DNA from: Phycisphaeraceae bacterium
GTDB taxonomy: Bacteria > Planctomycetota > Phycisphaerae > Phycisphaerales > Phycisphaeraceae
NCBI GenBank assembly: GCA_029260675.1
Contig: JAJDCV010000271.1
Location: 1 to 6,454 of the forward strand
Reading direction: 5' to 3'
DNA length: 6,454 nt
This document shows, one piece after another, positions 1 through 5,519 of the stretch; position 1 is the stretch's first letter; each line of letters starts with the position of its first letter. The notes under the pieces were generated by a model. The model worked only from the letters and a program-made list of their open reading frames with translations. It was not told the origin of the DNA and did no database searches. The translations under genes and the position numbers were made by a program.

Positions 1-333
1 CCCGTAGATCGCCACCGCGGTCTGTGAGCCCAGCCCGTGGGGGATCGCGTAGAACAGTACCAGCCCCAGCAGCCCGCTGAGCACGATCACCGGCGTGTCG
101 ATCACCACCCCCTTGGCACGGAAGATCACGCACATTTCTCGTGACCCCAGCACCACCAGGACCGCGAAACACACGAGCATCAGCAGGCCCGATGGGAGGT
201 AGGTCCGGCCGAGGAAAAGCGATTGTAAAGGCGAGCCGGTCAGGTCCACACCGTCGAGCACGCCGTCGGCGATCACTACGCCGAGCATCGCCGCGATCAT
301 GATCGGGCCGAAGATAAGGCGGTATTTGAGCAT
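1..333 (-). CDS. cdsA: Phosphatidate cytidylyltransferase (CdsA-like), N-terminal part, cut by window edge
   Basis: An open frame of 111 codons runs from the ATG at 333-331 to the left edge without a stop. The protein begins MLKYRLIFGP and is very hydrophobic, with likely membrane helices at about residues 5-22, 46-64 and 81-98. The opening MLKxRLI, the LPSGLLMLV helix, and a conserved-looking R65-E66 followed by FRAKG (71-75) match the usual N-terminus of bacterial CdsA, which converts phosphatidic acid and CTP to CDP-diacylglycerol in the inner membrane. The diagnostic C-terminal CDS signature (S-x-x-K-R-x4-K-D) lies outside the window, so the call rests on the N-terminus only. The start is firm: an in-frame TAG lies three codons upstream and no closer alternative exists. 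No clear Shine-Dalgarno precedes it. The gene is divergent from the RDD gene and sits alone on its strand here. Confidence 0.7.
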   Translation of the reverse strand, partial: MLKYRLIFGPIMIAAMLGVVIADGVLDGVDLTGSPLQSLFLGRTYLPSGLLMLVCFAVLVVLGSREMCVIFRAKGVVIDTPVIVLSGLLGLVLFYAIPHGLGSQTAVAIYG

Positions 334-341
334 CCGGGCAT

Positions 342-370
342 ACTACACCAACCCGCCCTAAACACGTCAA
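342..370 (-). promoter_or_regulatory. Candidate sigma-70-type promoter of the cdsA-like gene
   Basis: On the minus strand TTGACG (370-365, five of six matches to the -35 consensus) is followed after exactly 17 bp by TGTAGT (347-342, four of six matches to the -10 consensus). Transcription would begin near 335, only a couple of bases before the ATG at 333, giving a nearly leaderless mRNA. That agrees with the absence of a Shine-Dalgarno site. This is pattern matching by eye; planctomycete promoter consensus may differ. Confidence 0.35.
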
Positions 371-375
371 ATCCG

Positions 376-402
376 TCCCACCGTGGGTCACAAGTCGTGG
401 GA
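376..402. repeat. Short inverted repeat in the divergent spacer
   Basis: TCCCAC at 376-381 is complementary to GTGGGA at 397-402 (15-base loop). Its CCCAC core can also pair with the nearer GTGGG at 383-387, because CGTGGG occurs twice (382-387 and 396-401). The two pairings exclude each other. It lies in the 190-bp spacer between the cdsA-like and RDD genes, just upstream of the candidate cdsA -35 box. It could be an operator-like site or chance; nothing else in this spacer is recognisable. Confidence 0.25.
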
Positions 403-523
403 GGCTGAACCGGGTGAAGGCTGATGTTGTATCGGAGTTGCAAGAGGGCGAGTTTCCGGGGTTGGCCGGGGGCATCGGGATAAACTACCTTTACCAGCCG
501 TGACACGGCCGCAAACTATTTTG

Positions 524-2368
524 ATGTCTCGACAATGGCGTCTGATCTGCGCCATATGGGTGTTGACCTTCTGGGCCCCGGCTGTCAGTGCCCAATCACT
601 CACCGCCACCGCCGACGGCTCCCGGCTTTGGGTACTCATGCCCGAAGCCGACCGACCCGGCGTCTTCACCGTGTATCACCACGCACTGACCGATCCACCC
701 GCGCTGCTTAGTAGAGTCCAGACCCTGCGCGGCGAGGTCCGACCTCATTGTGTCGCCACCCGCGACCATTCGTTGTGGATCATCTACCCCGATGGCGCGG
801 TTCAGGCGATCCGGGCCGAGCCCTCGATCCTTGAAGATGGCTGGGTCTACCGGGCGCGTGTCGAACCCAGGCTCCCGGCCGGGGCCGCGGTCCGTGCCAT
901 GGTGCTGACCCAGACCGGGCCCTGGGTGCTTGTACGGGTCGAAGACCGCCAGGCGCTTGCCGCGATCGATGCCTTGTCCCAGCCCACCAGCAAGCGAGAC
1001 CGCGCCGACAGCGAGCGTCGGCGACGCAACATCGCCATCGGGCTCCCGCCGGGGCAGGGCATCAAAGAGCCGGATGAGGTCGAGGGACAGGCGGCACAAC
1101 CGACTCCACCGGGCAACGTTGATCCTGATCTGATTCAGGTGCCGCCGACGGAAGCCCCACAGCCATTGGATACACGACCCGCTACCGCGCAGCCGTCACC
1201 GGTTTCGCTGCCTGTCGATCGGCTCATCCATCTGGATCAAGGCCGCTGGCAGCCCGTCCCAATCCCGGACGATTGGCCACACGGGCAGGGGGCCTGGCTC
1301 GTGGCCCAACGCGATCAAAGCGATCGTCCCACACTGGTTGTCCGTCTTAGTCACCGCGGTGCTTCACAGCCCGGATCGTTCGGTGTCTACCGTCAAAACA
1401 CACAGGTGCCCGACGCCTGGTCATTTCAAACATATCCAGCACAAACTCAAGACGCGGACGGCAATGCGATGCTGGTGGTTGAAGACCAACTCGTGCTTGC
1501 TGAGTTTCCGCACGAGTCGAGGCAACTCTCCGCCACGCTCTCTGTCCTGCGCGACGGCAAAGCGCTGCACGTCGGCCGGATGAGTTTAGACGGTGTCTCG
1601 CCGACCCAATGGTCGATCCTCGGGGCCGGGAACGCCGCGGTACTCATCGCTCAATCGAGCAAGAAGATTGACGCCGAACGTAACTCGGGGGAGTTCACGC
1701 CGCTGCTGTGGACACAACTGGATGTGCGTGGCAAGACCGTGCTTGAGCCGACCGAACTTGTTCTGAAGACACGCAGCGCGATGGATGACCTGGCCCAGTA
1801 CATCATGCTGGCCTTCGTCGTCATCCTGGTCACCGTGCTGATGCTGGCGTTCTGGCGGAGGGACTCGGCGTGGAACCGGCTGGACCTGCCCGCCGACGTC
1901 GTAGTCGCCGACCTGGTCCGCCGCGCCGCCGCCGCCGCCATCGACATGGCACCCGGCCTGCTGGGGACGCTGGCTTATTTCGGCCTGTCGATCGAAGAGC
2001 TGATGCTGCGCTGGCCGGGCAACGGCGTGGCACACTCCGCCGAGCAGATGCTCCCCGGCGCCGTCGTCATCGTCGTCTTCGTCACACATACCACAATCAC
2101 CGAGCTATTCTTCGCACGATCCCTCGGCAAAGCCCTCACCGGCCTGCGCACCGCTACCCTCACGGGCACCCGCCCACGCGCCTGGCAGCTGCTGACCCGG
2201 GGCCTATTAAAAACACTCGACCTGCTCCCCTGGGCCTGGCTGTTGCTCATGCTCCCCGTCATCGCCCCACACCGCCAACGCCTGGGCGACCTGGTCGGCC
2301 GAACCGTCGTCATCACCGACGCGCCGCCTCAAGAGCCCGTTGAAAATAGCGACGACGAGTCGGCATAA
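524..2368 (+). CDS. RDD-family membrane protein with large exported N-terminal domain
   Basis: This 614-residue composite protein has a signal peptide (residues 1-23, probable cleavage VSA|QS). An exported region to about 155 follows, with beta-rich stretches such as SRLWVLMP and HSLWIIYPDG that recall propeller-type repeats. Next come a charged, Pro-rich linker (about 157-230), a second beta-rich part (about 235-410), a membrane helix (about 426-445) and a C-terminal RDD domain (about 462-605). RDD hallmarks are R466-R467 and I473-D474 in the first helix, SLGKALTGLR (533-542) after the second, and HRQRLGDLVGRT from H583 near the end. RDD proteins are integral membrane proteins, mostly of unknown function; some bacterial members have been linked to ion transport. 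A GTG at 500 is an in-frame alternative adding eight residues. I chose the ATG because it gives a compact signal peptide; neither start has a good Shine-Dalgarno. The exported part is not recognised and its role is unknown. Confidence 0.85.
   Translation: MSRQWRLICAIWVLTFWAPAVSAQSLTATADGSRLWVLMPEADRPGVFTVYHHALTDPPALLSRVQTLRGEVRPHCVATRDHSLWIIYPDGAVQAIRAEPSILEDGWVYRARVEPRLPAGAAVRAMVLTQTGPWVLVRVEDRQALAAIDALSQPTSKRDRADSERRRRNIAIGLPPGQGIKEPDEVEGQAAQPTPPGNVDPDLIQVPPTEAPQPLDTRPATAQPSPVSLPVDRLIHLDQGRWQPVPIPDDWPHGQGAWLVAQRDQSDRPTLVVRLSHRGASQPGSFGVYRQNTQVPDAWSFQTYPAQTQDADGNAMLVVEDQLVLAEFPHESRQLSATLSVLRDGKALHVGRMSLDGVSPTQWSILGAGNAAVLIAQSSKKIDAERNSGEFTPLLWTQLDVRGKTVLEPTELVLKTRSAMDDLAQYIMLAFVVILVTVLMLAFWRRDSAWNRLDLPADVVVADLVRRAAAAAIDMAPGLLGTLAYFGLSIEELMLRWPGNGVAHSAEQMLPGAVVIVVFVTHTTITELFFARSLGKALTGLRTATLTGTRPRAWQLLTRGLLKTLDLLPWAWLLLMLPVIAPHRQRLGDLVGRTVVITDAPPQEPVENSDDESA
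1925..1939 (+). repeat. (GCC)5 codon run inside the RDD motif
   Basis: Five identical GCC codons in a row encode Ala468-Ala472, between the RR pair and the ID pair of the first RDD helix. It is a short trinucleotide repeat; gain or loss of a unit would keep the frame but shift the helix register between the conserved Arg and Asp residues. Confidence 0.6.
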
Positions 2369-2392
2369 CCCAGCGGATACCCTCCCCCCGAC

Positions 2393-3559
2393 CTACTCCA
2401 CCGCCGCCTCAAGCGCGAGCAGGGCGTAGCAGGTGACCAGACTCGGATCACCCTCCATCCAGCGGTCGGCATCGTTGGACCATGATCCATCCTCCTGCTG
2501 CCTTGAGACCAGCGCATCGACAAGATCGTTGGCCCAATCGTGTTCCACGCCGTCGGGGGTCGGGATCGTGGTTCGGCCGTAGGCGTCCAGGGCCCGGGCG
2601 AAGGTCATGTAGTAGTAGTACAACCCCTGCTGCGCGATCGGCTCGGGCATCCCGGGGTTTGCTTTGAGCGTGTAGTTACGCTTGATCCAGTCCAGCGCCG
2701 CAACCACGCGCTCGTCATCCCGGTCGAGTTGGGCGTAGAGGTAGCTCTTGAACCCGGCGTAAGTCATCGAGCCATACGTCCGTAGCCCCGACACCGCCCG
2801 GCCGGCCTTGGCTTCGTCGACCATCTCGGGATTGGCCATTGACTGGGGCACGCCGGGCAGGTCTTTGTTGACGCTGGTCGCATAAATGAACCCGCCGTCC
2901 TGCTCGATCTGCCCGGCAAGCTCGGTGTTGCTCTTGATCCCCTGGCACCGGCTGATGAATGTCATCGCCCGGACAAACGCCGGGTCTTTGCAATCCAAGC
3001 CCGAATCGTAAAGCCCCTGGAGCATGATCTGTGTGTTGGACATATCGGGTCGGCCGTGCTTGCCGTAGCCCGCGCCCCCGAAGAAGGGGTGGGCTTCGTC
3101 GACCCCGTTGCCTTGCGCGTCCATCTGCCCGTCCCATTGGATCCCGCGCAGGAAATCCTGCGCCCGCTTGATCGTCTGCTCCATCCCCGGCCGATCGCGC
3201 ACAAGGTCCAACGCGCTTAGACAGATGGCGGTGTTGTAATTGGCGAGGATCCCGGAATGGATGCCCCCGTCCTCTTGCACGTTGGCAAGGATGTAGGCGA
3301 GTGCTTTTTCAACCTGCGGGTCATCGGTTGCCACCAACCCCGAGTCGATCATCACCGTGACTGCCATCGCCGTCACCGCCGGCCCGGGCTGGGGGGTCCA
3401 ACTGCCGCCATCACCCTGGGCCGAGCGCAGAAACGCCACACCCCGCTCGATCGCGGCCCGGGCCTGGGTCTCGTGCTCGGCATCCAGACCGTTGGCCGGG
3501 CGAGAAAGCCCTGTCAGCAAGAGGAGTACGCCCAGTCCCGTTAAGATTTTATTTCGCAT
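2393..3559 (-). CDS. Secreted prenyltransferase/squalene-oxidase repeat protein
   Basis: This 388-residue protein starts with a signal peptide (MRNKILTGLGVLLLLTGLS, likely cleaved near residue 24, ANG|L). The rest is an alpha-alpha barrel type repeat protein: QW-like motifs recur as QGDGGSW (48-54), QEDGGI (95-100), QDGGFIYA (220-227) and QEDGSW (355-360), separated by Ala/Leu-rich helices. Features such as LYYYYMTFARALDAYG (313-328) and SLVTCYALLALEAA (373-386) support this fold. I do not see the DxDD acid motif of squalene-hopene cyclases or a GCGEQ thioester motif, so it is probably not a functional triterpene cyclase and not an alpha-2-macroglobulin-type protein. Export also argues against a cytoplasmic lipid cyclase. 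Many planctomycete genomes carry such exported paralogues of unknown role, perhaps binding a ligand. GGGGA lies seven bases before the ATG and supports the start. The stop is 24 bp from that of the convergent RDD gene. Confidence 0.85.
   Translation of the reverse strand: MRNKILTGLGVLLLLTGLSRPANGLDAEHETQARAAIERGVAFLRSAQGDGGSWTPQPGPAVTAMAVTVMIDSGLVATDDPQVEKALAYILANVQEDGGIHSGILANYNTAICLSALDLVRDRPGMEQTIKRAQDFLRGIQWDGQMDAQGNGVDEAHPFFGGAGYGKHGRPDMSNTQIMLQGLYDSGLDCKDPAFVRAMTFISRCQGIKSNTELAGQIEQDGGFIYATSVNKDLPGVPQSMANPEMVDEAKAGRAVSGLRTYGSMTYAGFKSYLYAQLDRDDERVVAALDWIKRNYTLKANPGMPEPIAQQGLYYYYMTFARALDAYGRTTIPTPDGVEHDWANDLVDALVSRQQEDGSWSNDADRWMEGDPSLVTCYALLALEAAVE
2609..2620 (-). repeat. (TAC)4 run encoding four tyrosines
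   Basis: Four consecutive TAC codons on the minus strand encode Tyr314-Tyr317 in the repeat protein. The Tyr cluster sits in what looks like a conserved helix of this family, so it is probably selected at protein level rather than a free microsatellite. Confidence 0.5.
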
Positions 3560-3580
3560 GGTGTGTCCCCGCCGTAGTCA

Positions 3581-3608
3581 TTTACATCGGTATGATTATA
3601 GCCATAGT
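3581..3608 (+). promoter_or_regulatory. Candidate promoter of the alpha/beta hydrolase gene
   Basis: On the plus strand TTTACA (3581-3586, five of six matches to -35) is followed after 16 bp by CATAGT (3603-3608, four of six matches to -10). Transcription would start near 3615, about 24 bases before the hydrolase start and upstream of its AGGAG site. It interleaves with the opposite-strand TATAAT at 3595-3600, so RNA polymerase could probably occupy only one direction at a time. Confidence 0.3.
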
Positions 3609-3624
3609 CGGCATACCAGTTCAG
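3595..3624 (-). promoter_or_regulatory. Candidate promoter of the prenyltransferase-repeat gene
   Basis: A perfect TATAAT lies on the minus strand at 3600-3595. Eighteen bases upstream is CTGAAC (3624-3619), a weak -35 match with TGA conserved. Transcription would start near 3588, giving a leader of about 28 bases that contains the GGGGA ribosome site before the ATG at 3559. The perfect -10 box in otherwise GC-rich DNA is the main support. Confidence 0.45.
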
Positions 3625-3626
3625 CC

Positions 3627-3631
3627 AGGAG
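3627..3631 (+). promoter_or_regulatory. Shine-Dalgarno AGGAG that decides the hydrolase start
   Basis: AGGAG is the clearest ribosome binding site in the window. It is followed by two adjacent in-frame ATG codons, at 3636 (spacing 4) and 3639 (spacing 7). The spacing favours the second. Confidence 0.6.
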
Positions 3632-3638
3632 ATTGATG

Positions 3639-4691
3639 ATGGATGATCGTGTCTACAGGCACGCAGTGGCAGGCGGCATCACGGCACGGGTGCTGCACGC
3701 TTTGGTATTCGCGTTGTTGCTTTGCATCGTCGCACCTTCATTCGCCGAGGTACGCTCCTACCCGGTCAAGACCTTGACCGAGGAGTGGGTGGACACCACC
3801 CGGGACGACCGCCCGGTGCCGATCAAGGCCTACCTCCCGGCCGACGCAACGGAGCCCTGCCCGGTCGTGATCTTCTCGCATGGCCTGGGCGGGTCGCGCG
3901 AGGGGTACGCTTACCTCGGCGAGTCCTGGGCGTCGCACGGCTACATCAGCGTCCACCTCCAGCACCTCGGCAGCGACGACGCGGTATGGCGCGACCAGCC
4001 CAGAGGTAAACGCAGGCGGGCGATGCGCAAAGCTGTCGCCGACATCGACAACAGCCTGGTCAGGCCGGCCGACGTGTCCTTCGCTATCGACAGGCTCGAA
4101 ATACTCAACGCCGATGCAGGGTCCGAATGGCACGGGAAAATCGACCTTGATCGGATCGGCGTGGCCGGGCACTCCTACGGCGCATTTACCACGATGGCGA
4201 TTGCCGGGCAGCGGTATGTCGGGCGCGACGGGCGGTCGCGCAGCCTGGCCGATGACCGTATTCGTGCCGCGATCGCCATGAGTTCCCAGGCCCCACGCGA
4301 CCCGGAAACGTATGACGAAAGCTACGCCGAAATCAGTATCCCGATCTTCCACATGACCGGCACGGATGACACCTCGCCGATCGGGCTATCCAAGTCCCCG
4401 GCGGATCGTCGTATCGCCTACGACCACACCCCCGGCCCGGCCGACGGCGGGCCGGACACCTACCTGCTGACCTTCACCGATGGCGACCACATGATTTTCT
4501 CCGGCCGACCACGGACCCGCCTGGACCGCGCCGGCAAGAAGGACAAGCTCTTCCAACGCCACATCAAAGACGCCAGTCTCGCCTTCTGGAACGCCTACTT
4601 GCTCGGTGACGAAACCGCCCGCGGCTGGTTACAAGGCAACGGTTTTCGTGAGGAGTTAGACGACGCCGGCGTGTTCGAGGTTAAGAAGTAA
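3639..4691 (+). CDS. Secreted alpha/beta hydrolase (chlorophyllase / PAF-acetylhydrolase / dienelactone hydrolase-like)
   Basis: This 350-residue serine hydrolase has an N-terminal signal peptide with a rather long n-region and probable cleavage at SFA|EV (residue 36). The alpha/beta fold is plain: the oxyanion strand PVVIFSHGLGGSRE with H81-G82, the nucleophile elbow GHSYG with Ser179, a candidate acid in GTDDTSP (Asp243 or Asp244), and a C-terminal catalytic His284 in DGDHMIF. These fall in the right order and spacing for a complete Ser-Asp-His triad. Family members cleave esters or lactones in the periplasm; the substrate cannot be read from sequence. The AGGAG at 3627-3631 supports the start; ATG 3636 would add one Met. 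The frame stays open upstream to 3357, but that part is antisense to the neighbouring gene and is not taken as coding. The gene is divergent from the prenyltransferase-repeat gene over a 79-bp spacer, so the two exported proteins might be co-regulated. Confidence 0.88.
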   Translation: MDDRVYRHAVAGGITARVLHALVFALLLCIVAPSFAEVRSYPVKTLTEEWVDTTRDDRPVPIKAYLPADATEPCPVVIFSHGLGGSREGYAYLGESWASHGYISVHLQHLGSDDAVWRDQPRGKRRRAMRKAVADIDNSLVRPADVSFAIDRLEILNADAGSEWHGKIDLDRIGVAGHSYGAFTTMAIAGQRYVGRDGRSRSLADDRIRAAIAMSSQAPRDPETYDESYAEISIPIFHMTGTDDTSPIGLSKSPADRRIAYDHTPGPADGGPDTYLLTFTDGDHMIFSGRPRTRLDRAGKKDKLFQRHIKDASLAFWNAYLLGDETARGWLQGNGFREELDDAGVFEVKK

Positions 4692-4735
4692 CTCGGCCCA
4701 ACCCCATGCGCAGTGCGCCGGCTTACCGTTTAGCG

Positions 4736-4752
4736 GGCGATCGTAGATCGCC
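4736..4752. terminator. Perfect hairpin in the convergent spacer, possible bidirectional terminator
   Basis: GGCGATC (4736-4742) and GATCGCC (4746-4752) form a perfect 7-bp stem with a GTA loop. AGC at 4732-4734 and GCT at 4757-4759 could lengthen it past an asymmetric internal loop. It lies 44 bases after the hydrolase stop and 54 bases beyond the stop of the opposing membrane-protein gene, a sensible place for a shared terminator. No T-tract follows on either strand, so it is not a classical intrinsic terminator; mRNA end protection is an alternative. Confidence 0.35.
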
Positions 4753-4806
4753 GAGTGCTCTGAATCTCATATACGGAAACCCACCCCCAGATCAGAAGCA
4801 CACCCC

Positions 4807-5400
4807 CTATGCTCCCCAGGGCCCGACCGGTGGCATCCCCGAATCTGATCGTGGATTCAGCGCCGCCCAGAGCGCAGCCAAAGCCTTGATGTAAACCGCC
4901 AGAATAGCCGCCATGAGTATCACGCCGATCAGATCCCCAATTGATCGGTTAACCAGCACGCCTACCAGATTGATCAGGATGACAAGAGCCAAGGCGGCAC
5001 CTTGTAGACCCAGGATAACCATTGAAGCCACCACCGCCCCCCGGCCGCCCGATCTCACTTTAAAACCAAGCACCCCCAACACGACAGCCGGGATCAGTAA
5101 GACCAGTACACCAACCGCTCCCATCAACGCTGCCAGCATCGGCAGCATCTGCTCGAACTGATCGCGGTTGGGCAGGTCCGCCGGGAGTTGGCGCATGATC
5201 TCGTCCCTGGGCAACATCGACATCCCAAGTGCGCTCAACACACAGCAGCAGGACATGGCCAGGCTCAGCCCCGCACAGATCCACACATAGCCCGCCCCCC
5301 GCCGGGCCTCATCCGTCGGGCCGCCGGCCCCTCCGGGCGGGGGCGTGTAAGGCGACTGCCAGTCGCCGGGGGGTTCCAGTTGTGGGTCGAGTGTCGACAT
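4807..5400 (-). CDS. Four-helix membrane protein of unknown function
   Basis: I do not recognise a family for this 197-residue protein. The first 36 residues are soluble and rich in Pro and Gly (for example YTPPPGGAGGP, 18-28). Four likely membrane helices follow, at about 37-59, 88-113, 121-146 and 154-180. The first holds a striking SCCC run (50-53). The loop between helices 1 and 2 (about 61-86) is polar and charged, with PRDEIMRQLPADLPNRDQFE. The short polar C-terminus (181-197) ends in PPVGPWGA. This layout resembles many small planctomycete proteins with a Pro-rich cytoplasmic tail and a helical bundle, but no catalytic motif is visible. The start is the only suitable ATG at this end; TGAGG lies very close to it and makes a poor ribosome site. 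The gene faces the hydrolase gene and diverges from the flippase-like gene, so it is probably transcribed alone. Confidence 0.75.
   Translation of the reverse strand: MSTLDPQLEPPGDWQSPYTPPPGGAGGPTDEARRGAGYVWICAGLSLAMSCCCVLSALGMSMLPRDEIMRQLPADLPNRDQFEQMLPMLAALMGAVGVLVLLIPAVVLGVLGFKVRSGGRGAVVASMVILGLQGAALALVILINLVGVLVNRSIGDLIGVILMAAILAVYIKALAALWAALNPRSDSGMPPVGPWGA
5351..5367. repeat. 17-bp near-perfect palindrome inside the membrane-protein gene
   Basis: GGCGACTG (5351-5358) and CAGTCGCC (5360-5367) are perfect inverted copies around a single C. On the coding strand this stretch encodes GDWQSP (residues 12-17) in the Pro-rich N-terminal tail, about 35 bases after the start codon. An 8-bp GC-rich arm this close to the start could fold in the mRNA, or be a protein-binding or dispersed repeat sequence. 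Confidence 0.5.
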
Positions 5401-5519
5401 GCCTCAAGGATAGCTAAGATCGGCCCCCGGCGGGGAACGCTGGCGAAGTCGTCGGCCACCCGCCGATGAAAAGGACACCCTCCTCCGGGATGACTCGAAC
5501 GGTTCGTGACTAACCCGAC

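Noticed and set aside
4..13. The 10-mer GTAGATCGCC at 4-13 recurs at 4743-4752
   Set aside because: The first copy is ordinary cdsA coding sequence and the match does not extend; chance plus GATC-rich codon use is enough.
297..506. Minus-strand open frame of 69 codons covering the first divergent spacer
   Set aside because: It overlaps the cdsA-like start in another frame, has no domain-like sequence, and stops soon after; the cdsA-like frame explains the region better.
596..1099. Minus-strand open frame of 167 codons inside the RDD gene, and a similar one at 1586-2089
   Set aside because: Low-complexity Gly/Asp/Arg-rich translations typical of antisense frames in GC-rich genes; the plus frame continues through both as one coherent protein.
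3357..3638. In-frame open extension upstream of the hydrolase, giving a possible 444-residue protein
   Set aside because: It overlaps the start of the opposite-strand prenyltransferase-repeat gene, lacks hydrolase-like sequence, and would bury the clear signal peptide and AGGAG-supported start at 3639.
3738..4352. Minus-strand open frame of 204 codons inside the hydrolase gene
   Set aside because: It is a high-GC antisense shadow: the plus strand has a complete catalytic triad and signal peptide, while the antisense product has no recognisable domain.
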